Part shown: piece by piece, positions 17,499 to 26,237 of the stretch
Layout: every line of letters starts with the position of its first letter
Position numbering within the stretch: position 1 is the first letter of the stretch
NCBI GenBank assembly: GCA_000621405.1
Contig: JHYK01000012.1
Span: forward strand, 1 to 64,000
DNA from: Lachnospiraceae bacterium AC3007
GTDB taxonomy: Bacteria; Bacillota; Clostridia; Lachnospirales; Lachnospiraceae
DNA: 64,000 nt
Reading direction: 5' to 3'
Made by a program: the position numbers and the translations under genes
The notes under the pieces: generated by a model
The model's database searches: none
Seen by the model: the letters and a program-made list of their open reading frames with translations, nothing else
What the model was told of the DNA's origin: nothing

Positions 17499-17586
17499 GG
17501 CATCTGTATCAAAGGATTGATGTTTTACTGTCATGCGGCGTTTACGGAATGAGAAGAGACACCGGCTTGATACAGGTGTCTTTTTT
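17499..17586 (+). promoter_or_regulatory. Second leader hairpin with two alternative foldings
   Basis: AGACACC/GGTGTCT (17557-17563 with 17575-17581) is a terminator-like stem followed by T residues. The same 3' arm plus its loop (17567-17580) can also pair over 14 bases with 17499-17512 (GGCATCTGTATCAA), using three G-U pairs. The 5' part resembles the first hairpin at 17354-17362, and GGAATGAG occurs in both. This arrangement is typical of transcription attenuators or riboswitches, but I cannot assign a known class. The rest of 17403-17498 shows nothing I can name. Confidence 0.4.
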
Positions 17587-17615
17587 ATACTCAAAAATAA
17601 GAAAGGAGAGTAAGT

Positions 17616-19076
17616 ATGAGGATCACAGAGAGCAGTATCAACATGTCATCGGCCAGAAAGTATGGCAGTATGGGGGCGAGATCGGGGAGGATATCAGGCG
17701 GAAAATCCTTCGAAGAGATGAAGGAGGCTGTCGGAAGCGCTCTTTCAAGCGGAACGGGGCTTTCGGATTCCGGAACGGGACGGTCGGATTCATACAGTCA
17801 CAATGAGAAGGATATTTCAGCCGAAGGGACAGATCTGTATGAAGGTAATCACGGCTATTCCAAAGTGATCGACAGGATGAAGGGAAGGGGGATATCGCTT
17901 TTTGACGACAGGACATCTGCCGCCAGTCAGTTCCAGGAGCTTCTTTTAAACATGCTCCTTTCAAGATTCGCAAAAGCCGGGATATTCGGGGGAACGACTC
18001 AGCAGATCATTACCTACCAGGAGTATGAGAGTACGGAATTTCATGCGGACGGTGTGGCCAGAACGGATGACGGAAGGACCATCAGCTTCAATGTGGATAT
18101 CATGATGAGCCGGAGTTACATGGAGTATATGAATGTATATACGCCATCGGTGACAGGAGTTCTGTGCGACCCTCTTGTGATAAACGTCGGATCTGATACA
18201 GCCGATGTGAAGGATCAGAAGTTCATGTTTGATATAGATGCCGACGGTGTGGAGGATGAGATATCCATGCTTGGAAGAGGCTCGGGTTTTCTTGCCCTCG
18301 ACAAAGACGGCAACGGCAGGATCGATGACGGCGGGGAACTGTTCGGCGCAAAAAGCGGCAACGGATTTGAAGACCTCAGAGAATATGACAGTGACGGCAA
18401 CGGATGGATAGATGAAAATGACAGCATCTTTGAGAAACTTAAAGTGTGGTGCAAAGCAGAAGACGGTGAAGACATCCTCATGGATCTCAAGGAAGCCGAT
18501 ATAGGGGCTATCTATCTGGGATATCAGAGCACGGAATTCTCTCTTAACGGTCTTGACGGAGAAGAAGACGGAGTGATCAGGTCCACAGGACTCTTTTTGA
18601 GGGAGAGCATGGGAGTAGGGACGGTTCAGCACGTGGATATGGCTCTTGGCAGTAATGAAGAGGACTCCGGGAAGGAGAGCGGAGTGGGAACGCTCCAGGT
18701 GATCTCATTCTCCGGCTCGTCTTCATTTGAAACAGAGACTTCCAGGGCGCAGAGAAGACAAAATGAAAGCAGAGCAAAAAGAAGGGCGGTTGAAAAAAAG
18801 AACGAAGCCAGGCTTCAGAGGAAGAAGGATCTCGAGCGCCGGTCCGATATCAGGCGGCAGAGGATCAGATATGAAGGCAGCGAGCAACAGCAGAAGAAAT
18901 GGCAGGACAGCCTGAATGAACAGGAGATGTACGAAAAGCGCCTAAATGAAGGAAGGGACAGGATGGAGCAGTTCTTTAAGGATCGCTTTGAGGATATGGA
19001 TGAGAATAAGAGATTCTTAAACGAAAACATCATTGACAGGCTTTTTGAGGATTCCCCAAAATACAGCCTGGCATAG
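17616..19076 (+). CDS. Calcium-motif protein of unknown function
   Basis: This 486-residue protein has no signal peptide or membrane segment. The first 110 residues are Ser/Gly-rich and low in complexity. A central domain (about 200-330) contains three loops of the DxDxDG calcium-binding kind: FDIDADGVEDE, LDKDGNGRIDD and YDSDGNGWIDE. Each is spaced as in a widespread family of EF-hand-like secreted or surface proteins. The C-terminal 110 residues form a very charged Arg/Glu/Lys coiled coil. The start follows AAAGGAG. Two leader hairpins precede it and a terminator follows, so it is a single-gene unit. I do not know its role. Confidence 0.75.
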   Translation: MRITESSINMSSARKYGSMGARSGRISGGKSFEEMKEAVGSALSSGTGLSDSGTGRSDSYSHNEKDISAEGTDLYEGNHGYSKVIDRMKGRGISLFDDRTSAASQFQELLLNMLLSRFAKAGIFGGTTQQIITYQEYESTEFHADGVARTDDGRTISFNVDIMMSRSYMEYMNVYTPSVTGVLCDPLVINVGSDTADVKDQKFMFDIDADGVEDEISMLGRGSGFLALDKDGNGRIDDGGELFGAKSGNGFEDLREYDSDGNGWIDENDSIFEKLKVWCKAEDGEDILMDLKEADIGAIYLGYQSTEFSLNGLDGEEDGVIRSTGLFLRESMGVGTVQHVDMALGSNEEDSGKESGVGTLQVISFSGSSSFETETSRAQRRQNESRAKRRAVEKKNEARLQRKKDLERRSDIRRQRIRYEGSEQQQKKWQDSLNEQEMYEKRLNEGRDRMEQFFKDRFEDMDENKRFLNENIIDRLFEDSPKYSLA

Positions 19077-19087
19077 CACGTGATCAC

Positions 19088-19116
19088 AAAAGGGCCGCAT
19101 GATAAGCGGCCCTTTT
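19088..19116 (+). terminator. Terminator after the calcium-motif gene
   Basis: AAAAGGGCCGC and GCGGCCCTTTT form an 11-bp stem with a 7-base loop. Flanking A and T runs could make it work in both directions. Confidence 0.9.
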
Positions 19117-19149
19117 CATGTGCAGGAAGATTGCAGTGTAAGGGCCTGT

Positions 19150-19178
19150 TTGACGATATCGGGATAATGCCGTATTGT
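19150..19178 (+). promoter_or_regulatory. Promoter of the two-component genes
   Basis: TTGACG (19150-19155), 17 bases, then TATTGT (19173-19178). The expected start of transcription falls at about 19185, next to the ATG at 19186. Confidence 0.5.
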
Positions 19179-19185
19179 TAGAGCC

Positions 19186-20856
19186 ATGGTTAAATTGTTC
19201 CTTTGTGAAGACGAGATCGTCATGCGTGACGGTATAAAAAAGCATATCGACTGGGAGAAGGAAGGCATAGAGTTTGTCGGTGAGGCATCCGACGGCGAGC
19301 TAGCCTATCCCATGATAATGGAGTCAAAGCCCGACATCCTGATAACCGATATAAAGATGCCCTTTATGGACGGACTGGAGCTGTCGGAGCTTGTCAAGAA
19401 GGAACTCCCGGATATCAAGATCATAATCCTGTCCGGATATGATGAATTCGCCTACGCCCAGAAGGCGGTGACGCTGGGAGTCACGGAGTATCTTTTAAAG
19501 CCTATCTCTCCTGCAAAGCTCAGGGAGTCCATACTGGCTGTGTCCGAAAAGATAGAAGAAGAGAGATCCCTGATGTCAGCCGAGGCGGAGTGGGCCAAAG
19601 AAGAGCAGGCAGAGCGCATTGCCCTTGAGCAGAGCCGCCTCTTTGAGACTATCATCTTAAATGACGCGAGCACGTCGGAGATCCTCGAAAAGGCAAAAAC
19701 ACTTGGAATAACGCTTACGGCCCGGACCTATCAGATGACACTTGTCATACTTACGATCAACGGGAAAAGCACTGATTCCTTTTCGGAGAGCAGGAATAAT
19801 CTTAAGGCAGAGCTTACGCAGCGGTTTGAAGAGCGCCCCGAATGCGTGCTTTTTGACAGGGGGATCAACGGGTTTGCTCTGCTTACCATGGCCGAAAAGG
19901 AGGCAGAGACCGACAGGCTCACGAAAGATACCGTTCAGGATATGCAGGCTGTTTTGGAAAAATATGACGATCTGCAGTACTTCATCGGTGTCGGAGGCAT
20001 CGTCAACAGACTGTCAGAGATCAGGCATACCTACTATGATGCAAGCCGGGCTTTGGCCAACAGATTCTTTACTGAGGACGGCAGCATAAAGGTCGTATAT
20101 TCCGATGGTTCAAATGAAGAAGGCGGAGGATCCGGCAGCAGGGATGCCGGAGAGCAGGGCAGATGGAATATTGACACAGTCCTTGATTCAGAGAGTCCTC
20201 ACAAGGCGATAGAGAGCTTCTTAAGGACCGGAACTCTGGCTGAGGCGGAGCCGCTCCTGGATTCTGTTTTTGCTGATATAGGCGAGCAGAATGCCAACAG
20301 CCTGATCTTTCTCAATTACCTGATAATGGATATATATCTTGCCATGGCGAGATTCACCAAGGGGCTTGGCTCGGACCCCAAGGAATTAGACAGGGAATGC
20401 GGTGATATCAATGACTTTATCACCGGTTCCAGGAGCGCGAAGGATGCGAAGGAATATCTTAAGAAATATCTGGTCAGGGTGCTGGAATTACGGGATTCCA
20501 CTTCTGCCAAGAAATATTCAAGACTGCTGCAGAGTGCCATTAGCTATATAGATGAGAACTATGCAAATGAAGACATATCGCTCAACAAGGTGGCATCAAA
20601 TGCCAATATCTCGCCCAATCATTTCTCGACGATATTCAGCCAGGAGATGGGTAAGACATTCATAGAATATCTTATAAGCAAGCGCATGGAGAAGGCCAGA
20701 GAGCTTCTCATGACAACTGATATGAGGAGCAATGAGATCGCCTTTGCGGTCGGGTACAAGGATCCGCATTATTTCAGTTATACATTTAAGAAGACCCAGG
20801 GAATGACTACAAGGGAGTTCCGATCCCGCGGCAAATCCGCAGGAGATGACAATTAA
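19186..20856 (+). CDS. Response regulator, receiver plus AraC-type DNA-binding domain (YesN-like)
   Basis: This 556-residue regulator has a receiver domain (1-125) with acidic pocket CEDE, phospho-acceptor Asp55 in ILITDIKMP and a Lys in YLLKPIS. A central helical/signalling region of about 300 residues follows. The AraC/XylS double helix-turn-helix (about 450-550) includes NISPNHFSTIF and VGYKDPHYFSYTFKK. YesN-type regulators activate carbohydrate transport genes. The stop codon shares its last base with the start of the kinase gene, and an ABC sugar transporter follows, which is the likely target. No Shine-Dalgarno is evident before the ATG. Confidence 0.93.
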   Translation: MVKLFLCEDEIVMRDGIKKHIDWEKEGIEFVGEASDGELAYPMIMESKPDILITDIKMPFMDGLELSELVKKELPDIKIIILSGYDEFAYAQKAVTLGVTEYLLKPISPAKLRESILAVSEKIEEERSLMSAEAEWAKEEQAERIALEQSRLFETIILNDASTSEILEKAKTLGITLTARTYQMTLVILTINGKSTDSFSESRNNLKAELTQRFEERPECVLFDRGINGFALLTMAEKEAETDRLTKDTVQDMQAVLEKYDDLQYFIGVGGIVNRLSEIRHTYYDASRALANRFFTEDGSIKVVYSDGSNEEGGGSGSRDAGEQGRWNIDTVLDSESPHKAIESFLRTGTLAEAEPLLDSVFADIGEQNANSLIFLNYLIMDIYLAMARFTKGLGSDPKELDRECGDINDFITGSRSAKDAKEYLKKYLVRVLELRDSTSAKKYSRLLQSAISYIDENYANEDISLNKVASNANISPNHFSTIFSQEMGKTFIEYLISKRMEKARELLMTTDMRSNEIAFAVGYKDPHYFSYTFKKTQGMTTREFRSRGKSAGDDN

Positions 20857-22193
20857 TGAACAATTTTGAGCGCATCAATCTGAAACGGCGTCTTGTCGTT
20901 ATGTATGCGGTCATAATCCTTCCGCTGACACTCATACTTCTTTTCCTGATATATGAGCTCAATGTCTTTTGCAAGTCCTATGATGCCATAGTCTTAAATG
21001 TCACCAGAGCCAATGAATATAATCTGGATTTCAAGAATGATTTTGATTCCGTTATGTACCAGATGGTCGCCAGATCCATTACAAAGGATGAGGTAGAAAC
21101 ATCAGTCGGAATGAAGAATCCGGAGGAAATGATACGCGATGCCGAGCAGACCTTTGACAGTCTGAACGTGACCACGAGCTCGGGTCAGGCGCGAGACAAG
21201 ATCACTTCGATCAAAAAACTGCTCTCAACCTTAAGGGACCGCATGGAGGACATAAACGGCAGCATCGATTCCGACACCTCATATGACGAGAACATGGAGA
21301 GGCTGGACACGGATATAAGGATTCTTACCGGACTGATCCAGGAGAGGATAGCCGAATATATATACTACGAGTCCGAGAGCATGGAGCAGGTGCGAATCAA
21401 CATGGATGCGGCCCGTATCGCGGTAATGAACATCACCATAGCGGCCATCATAGTAGCGTTTGTCGCATCAGTGGTCTTTTATGTGATAATATCCAGATCC
21501 ATCACCGAGCCCGTGGCAGATCTGGAGCTCAAGCTCCTGCAGGCCCAGATCAATCCTCATTTCCTGTACAACACACTCGACAACATCATTTGGCTTGCGG
21601 AGGACGGCCGGAAGGAAGAGGTCGAGGATATAGCATCTTCTCTGTCCCAGTTTTTCCGTACGGCTCTGTCGGGCGGACGCGATCTTGTAAGGATCCAGGA
21701 GGAACTGAATCATATTGAGGCATATCTTCATATCCAAAGACAGAGGTACCGGGATATCCTGTCTTATGAGATCAATGTGCCTGATGAGCTGAAGTCGTAT
21801 CTTATCATAAAGATGACGCTCCAGCCTATAGTTGAAAATGCTCTGTATCACGGGATAAAGAATAAAAGAGGCGGCGGGACCATAGTCATTACCGGACGCG
21901 ACGAAGGAGACAGGGTATGCCTTTCGGTAGCGGATGACGGTATAGGCATGGATGAAGAGCGCCTCGGATACCTTAAGAGCGTTATCGCGGGAGAGATCAG
22001 GCCGTCCGAGGACAATGCAGGCTTCGGGATGGCCAATGTGGCCGAGAGGATGAGGCTAAATTACGGAAGTCACTGCAGAATAAAGGTAAAATCCGAGTAT
22101 GGCAAGGGTTCGGAGATGGAGATATACATCCCGAAACAGAAAGAAAAGTTAAATAAAGAAGAGCTATCTGATAAAAATGAACAAAAAATATAA
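20856..22193 (+). CDS. Sensor histidine kinase (YesM/LytS-like)
   Basis: This 445-residue kinase has TM1 at about 13-34, an extracytoplasmic sensor of about 150 residues and TM2 at about 189-212. The His-kinase domain phospho-acceptor is His235 in QINPHFLYNTLDN. The ATPase N-box is QPIVENALYHGIK, the G1 box VADDGIGM and the G2 box GFGMANV. The HAMP linker normally found between TM2 and the His box is almost absent: only about 15 residues separate them. It overlaps the regulator gene by one base. A hairpin terminator begins within its last codons. Confidence 0.92.
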   Translation: MNNFERINLKRRLVVMYAVIILPLTLILLFLIYELNVFCKSYDAIVLNVTRANEYNLDFKNDFDSVMYQMVARSITKDEVETSVGMKNPEEMIRDAEQTFDSLNVTTSSGQARDKITSIKKLLSTLRDRMEDINGSIDSDTSYDENMERLDTDIRILTGLIQERIAEYIYYESESMEQVRINMDAARIAVMNITIAAIIVAFVASVVFYVIISRSITEPVADLELKLLQAQINPHFLYNTLDNIIWLAEDGRKEEVEDIASSLSQFFRTALSGGRDLVRIQEELNHIEAYLHIQRQRYRDILSYEINVPDELKSYLIIKMTLQPIVENALYHGIKNKRGGGTIVITGRDEGDRVCLSVADDGIGMDEERLGYLKSVIAGEIRPSEDNAGFGMANVAERMRLNYGSHCRIKVKSEYGKGSEMEIYIPKQKEKLNKEELSDKNEQKI

Positions 22194-22217
22194 AAATATC
22201 AATTTTTGTTCATTTTT
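22174..22217 (+). terminator. Terminator overlapping the end of the kinase gene
   Basis: AAAAATGAACAAAAA and TTTTTGTTCATTTTT form a 15-bp A/T-rich stem. The 5' arm lies in the last codons of the kinase gene, and a T run follows. Confidence 0.7.
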
Positions 22218-22311
22218 TATTTACAAATCGTAAAAAACACCCCCTCTTTTGTGAAATATGTGCATGGATTATATGTCTTTTCGTGACTAAAATAGCATCG
22301 TAATGTAAAAA

Positions 22312-22326
22312 GGGTGAAGATCACCC
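22312..22326 (+). promoter_or_regulatory. Short hairpin before the binding-protein gene
   Basis: GGGTGA and TCACCC flank a 3-base loop about 10 bases upstream of the AAGGAGG site. A TAAAAT at 22288-22293 may be a -10 box, but the -35 is poor. Confidence 0.3.
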
Positions 22327-22347
22327 GGACTTCATAAGGAGGAAAAA

Positions 22348-23511
22348 ATGAAGAAAAAGTTACTTGGCACTCTTCTTAGTGCAGCAATGGTAATGTCTCT
22401 CCTTGCAGGTTGCGGCAGCACAGCTACTCAGGTACAGGATGCAGCAGCAGACGCAGCAGCAACTGTAGAGGATGCAGCAGCTGATACAGCTGATGCAGCA
22501 GCAGACACAGCAGCAGAGGTAGTTGAGGATGTAGAGGCTGCAGCAGATGCAGTTGAGGAAGCAGCAGGCGACGCTTCAGGCAACATCAGCGTTGGTTTCG
22601 CACAGGTTGGACATGAGTCTGACTGGCGTACAGCTTCAACAAAGTCCTGCCAGGACGTATTCTCAGCAGCTAACGGCTATGACCTCAGCTTCGTTGACTG
22701 CGACAATGACGAGGCAGCTCAGAAGGAAGCAGTTCGTTCATTCATCGAGCAGGATGTTGATTACATCATCATCGACCCCATCATCGCAACAGGTTGGGAC
22801 ACAGTTCTTACAGAGTGTGAGGACGCTGGTATCCCTGTAATCGTTATCGACAGAACTATCGACGACTCTGACAAGTATGTATCATGGGTCGGCTCTGACT
22901 TCCTTACAGAAGGTAAGGCAGCAGGTGAGTGGCTCAAGGCTTATGCTGAGAAGCAGGGCGTTAGCGAGATCAACTATCTCATCATCCAGGGTACAACCGG
23001 TTCTTCAGCTCAGATCGGCCGTACAGACGGATTCAGAGAGATCGCTAAGAGAGAAGGCTGGACAGAGCTTGACGCTCAGACCGGTGACTTCACTGAGGCA
23101 GGCGGACAGGAAGTTATGGAGTCCTTCTGTAAGTCATACTCAGGCAAGTTCAACGTTGTTGTCTGCGAGAACGATAACGAGGCATTTGGTGCTATGACCG
23201 CTATGGATAACGCTGGTGTTACCTATGGCCCCGGCAACGATGTAATCCTTATCTCCTATGATGCTTGTACTGCAGGTCTTGAGAAGGTTAAGGCCGGCGG
23301 CATCACAGCTGATTTCGAGTGCAACCCTCTTGCAGCTCCTACAGTTGAGGGCGTTATTAAGACTCTTGAGTCTGGCGGAACACCTGAGGCAGAGATCCTC
23401 GTTCCCGATAACTGGTATGCTCTTAAGGATCAGATCGTTGACTTCTCAGTTGACGGCAATGCTCAGAGCATGATCGAGGTTACTGACGACGTTATCGCAG
23501 CTCAGTACTAA
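22348..23511 (+). CDS. Sugar ABC transporter substrate-binding lipoprotein (YtfQ-like)
   Basis: This 387-residue lipoprotein has a signal peptide with lipobox LLAGC (Cys22). An unusual Ala/Asp/Glu-rich spacer runs from about 26 to 78. A type-I periplasmic-binding fold of the RbsB/YtfQ group begins at ISVGFAQVG and includes the hinge-side IDPIIATGWD and IVIDRT segments. E. coli YtfQ binds galactofuranose and galactose; the sugar here is unproven. AAGGAGG gives a strong start. It is followed by a hairpin pair, then the ATPase and permeases, so the binding protein is probably made in excess. Compare the paralog at 27272. Confidence 0.9.
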   Translation: MKKKLLGTLLSAAMVMSLLAGCGSTATQVQDAAADAAATVEDAAADTADAAADTAAEVVEDVEAAADAVEEAAGDASGNISVGFAQVGHESDWRTASTKSCQDVFSAANGYDLSFVDCDNDEAAQKEAVRSFIEQDVDYIIIDPIIATGWDTVLTECEDAGIPVIVIDRTIDDSDKYVSWVGSDFLTEGKAAGEWLKAYAEKQGVSEINYLIIQGTTGSSAQIGRTDGFREIAKREGWTELDAQTGDFTEAGGQEVMESFCKSYSGKFNVVVCENDNEAFGAMTAMDNAGVTYGPGNDVILISYDACTAGLEKVKAGGITADFECNPLAAPTVEGVIKTLESGGTPEAEILVPDNWYALKDQIVDFSVDGNAQSMIEVTDDVIAAQY

Positions 23512-23561
23512 GAAACATAAGGTTGTTAAGTCAGCCTAAAAGGGTATAAGATATACACATA

Positions 23562-23596
23562 TCCTCGGGAGCTCCCGCAATCCTCGGGAGCTCCCG
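23562..23596 (+). repeat. Tandem palindromic repeat between binding protein and ATPase genes
   Basis: TCCTCGGGAGCTCCCG occurs twice, 19 bases apart, and each copy contains the perfect dyad CGGGAGCTCCCG. The two copies can fold as two hairpins or one long one. TTAATTTT follows, so it may act as a partial terminator or protect the upstream mRNA end. Confidence 0.75.
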
Positions 23597-23646
23597 TTAA
23601 TTTTCGAAGAAGCGCACGCCGCTTTCAATCAGAAAGGAGAAGGTAC

Positions 23647-25158
23647 ATGGAAGAAAACGTAGTATTGACAGCCAGGGGCATCAATATGACGTTCCCGGGG
23701 GTCAAGGCTCTGGAAGATGTGGACCTCACATTGCGCAAGGGCGAGATCCATGCACTGATGGGAGAGAACGGAGCCGGAAAGTCTACGCTGATCAAGTGTC
23801 TGACCGGCATCAATGATTTTGAATCCGGTGAGATCCGCATGGATGGGATCGAAGGACCGGTCAGGAACCATTCTACAAGGGATGCCCAGAATATCGGTAT
23901 CTCCACAGTTTATCAGGAAGTCAATCTTTGTCCGAATCTTTCCGTTGCGGAGAATCTTTTCATCGGACGTGAACCCCTGACAAAACTTCATACTATCGAC
24001 AGACAGTCCTATAATAAGCGCTCTCAGAAGATCATGGACGAGCTTGGGATATCAGTCGATGTAACGCAGAATCTTGAAAACTATTCTCTTGCTATACAGC
24101 AGATGGTCGCTATAGCAAGAGCTGTCGATATGGATTGTAAGGTGCTGATCCTTGATGAGCCCACATCCTCGCTGGATGACGAAGAGGTTGAAAAGCTCTT
24201 CAAACTTATGAGGGATCTGAAGGAAAAGGGAGTCAGCATTTTGTTTGTTACCCACTTCCTGGAGCAGGTCTATGCTGTCTGCGACAGGATCACGGTTTTA
24301 AGGAACGGAACCTTCGTAGGTGAGTATCCCATAGCGGAGCTCCCGAGGGTGAAGCTTGTCGCAGCCATGATGGGTAAGGATCTGGATGATCTGGCAGAGA
24401 TCAAAAAAGAGCAGAAAGACTTCTCAAAAGAGCCTTTGGAGATATCTGCTAACGGTCTCTCCCATGCAGGAACCATCAAACCCTTCAGCCTCGATATCCA
24501 TAAGGGTGAGGTCGTAGGTATAGGCGGACTGCTGGGATCGGGAAGATCGGAACTGGCCCGCTGCATCTACGGTGCGGATAAGGCACAGACCGGCACTCTC
24601 GAGGTCGATGGAGAGCAGGTTAAGATCAACCAGCCCATTGATGCCATGAACAAGGGCATGGGAATGCTTCCTGATGACCGTAAGGCAGAAGGCATAATCG
24701 AAGACCTCTCTGTCAGAGAAAATATAATCCTGGCTCTTCAGGCAAAGAGAGGCATGTTCAGACTTCTCTCGAGAGCGCAGCAGGAAGAGATAGCTGACAG
24801 ATATATCGACCTTGTGCAGATCAAGACTGCCAGCAAGGAGACTCTTGTCAAGCAGCTGTCCGGAGGCAATCAGCAGAAGGTCATACTCGCGCGCTGGCTT
24901 GCTACGGATCCTGATTTCCTTATCCTCGACGAGCCTACGAGAGGTATCGACGTGGGTACAAAATCCGAGATACAGAAGCTCATAGTCAAGCTCGCGGGCG
25001 AAGGAAAGAGCGTGATATTCATCTCATCCGAGATAGAGGAGATGCTCCGTACCTGCAACCGTATGGTAATAATGAGAGACGGTCAGAAGGTCGGAGAGCT
25101 GGATCATGAGCTCTCTCAGGAAAGCGTCATGAAGGCAATAGCAGGAGGTGAATCATAA
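23647..25158 (+). CDS. Sugar ABC transporter ATP-binding protein, double NBD (YtfR-like)
   Basis: This 503-residue protein holds two ATPase domains. The first has Walker A GENGAGKST, Walker B VLILDEPTSS and an atypical signature (NYSLAIQQ). The second has the degenerate Walker A GLLGSGRSE typical of this family, a normal signature LSGGNQQK and LILDEPTRGID. This layout marks the CUT2 group (ribose, galactose, xylose uptake). Its stop codon overlaps the first permease start by one base. Confidence 0.95.
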   Translation: MEENVVLTARGINMTFPGVKALEDVDLTLRKGEIHALMGENGAGKSTLIKCLTGINDFESGEIRMDGIEGPVRNHSTRDAQNIGISTVYQEVNLCPNLSVAENLFIGREPLTKLHTIDRQSYNKRSQKIMDELGISVDVTQNLENYSLAIQQMVAIARAVDMDCKVLILDEPTSSLDDEEVEKLFKLMRDLKEKGVSILFVTHFLEQVYAVCDRITVLRNGTFVGEYPIAELPRVKLVAAMMGKDLDDLAEIKKEQKDFSKEPLEISANGLSHAGTIKPFSLDIHKGEVVGIGGLLGSGRSELARCIYGADKAQTGTLEVDGEQVKINQPIDAMNKGMGMLPDDRKAEGIIEDLSVRENIILALQAKRGMFRLLSRAQQEEIADRYIDLVQIKTASKETLVKQLSGGNQQKVILARWLATDPDFLILDEPTRGIDVGTKSEIQKLIVKLAGEGKSVIFISSEIEEMLRTCNRMVIMRDGQKVGELDHELSQESVMKAIAGGES

Positions 25159-26237
25159 TGAAAACATGGAACAAGATAAAGTCATGGCCCCTGCTCCTTC
25201 CGGTCGTGGCCCTGATCCTGGTCATGGCGGTCAATATCATCCATGATGCCGCAACAGGCGTGAATCCGCTGACGTTCTTCATGGTTGAGCTCAGGAACAC
25301 AACGACCAGCGGAACCATCCTTTACGGACGTATCATAGATATAGTTAACAGAGGATCCGAGGTCGCGATACTTGCGATAGGAATGACTCTTGTCGTATCT
25401 GCTTCAGCCGGAACGGATATATCGGTAGGCTCTGTAATGAGCCTTTGCGCAAGCTTCATGTGCATGATGCTTGCAGGATACGGAGTTTCATCCACGACTA
25501 CTCTTGCGGTACCGCTCGTGATAGGACTTCTCTGCGCGGTACTTATGGGACTTGTCTGCGGAGCATTTAACGGGACGCTCGTGGCGCAGCTTTCGATACA
25601 GCCGATGGTCGCCACGCTGATCCTGTATTCCGCAGCCAGAGCTATAGGACTTCTTCTCTGCAACGATCTGATCGTCTATGTAAGAAATCCTTCATTCGGA
25701 TTTATCGGCGCTTTCATGGGACCGATACCCACTCCGATAATCATTACGGCCATATGCATTATCATTATCTCATTGATACTGAAAAAGACCGCTCTCGGAA
25801 TGTACATACAGTCGGTCGGTATCAATGCAAAGGCAAGCCGCATAGCGGGACTTAATTCAAAGCTGCTCATATTCCTGGCATACATGCTCTGCGGTCTCTT
25901 CGCAGCTATAGCCGGAATAGTGGCTTCATCGAGGATAACCTCGGCTGACTCCAATAACATCGGTCTGTACCTCGAGATGGACGCGATCCTTTCCGTCGCT
26001 CTCGGAGGCAACAGTCTCGGAGGCGGAAAGTTCAATCTTGCAGGATCCATAATCGGCGCCTACACCATACAGGCTATAACGACTACACTATATGCTCTCG
26101 GTGTCTCATCCATTCAGGCTCCGGTGTATAAGGCGATCATAGTCATACTCATAGTCGTGATCGAGGCTCCGCCGTTTAAGGCATTTATCCGCAAGCAGAG
26201 TGCGGCCCGCACTTCAGCAAAGGGGGTGAGAGCATGA
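25158..26237 (+). CDS. Sugar ABC transporter permease (YtfT-like)
   Basis: This 359-residue membrane protein has about ten hydrophobic segments. The family motif SAGTDISVGSVMSL and the cytoplasmic loop GINAKASRIAGLN, which contacts the ATPase, are seen, along with ALGGNSLGGGKFNLAGS. It belongs to the RbsC/BPD_transp_2 family. The pairing of two different permeases follows the ytfQRT-yjfF pattern. Its end overlaps the next permease gene by 4 bases. Confidence 0.94.
   Translation: MKTWNKIKSWPLLLPVVALILVMAVNIIHDAATGVNPLTFFMVELRNTTTSGTILYGRIIDIVNRGSEVAILAIGMTLVVSASAGTDISVGSVMSLCASFMCMMLAGYGVSSTTTLAVPLVIGLLCAVLMGLVCGAFNGTLVAQLSIQPMVATLILYSAARAIGLLLCNDLIVYVRNPSFGFIGAFMGPIPTPIIITAICIIIISLILKKTALGMYIQSVGINAKASRIAGLNSKLLIFLAYMLCGLFAAIAGIVASSRITSADSNNIGLYLEMDAILSVALGGNSLGGGKFNLAGSIIGAYTIQAITTTLYALGVSSIQAPVYKAIIVILIVVIEAPPFKAFIRKQSAARTSAKGVRA

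Noticed and set aside
17375-17806. 143-residue open frame on the plus strand before and into the calcium-motif gene
   Set aside because: It spans both leader hairpins, overlaps the real gene in another frame, has no ribosome-binding site and no sensible protein character.
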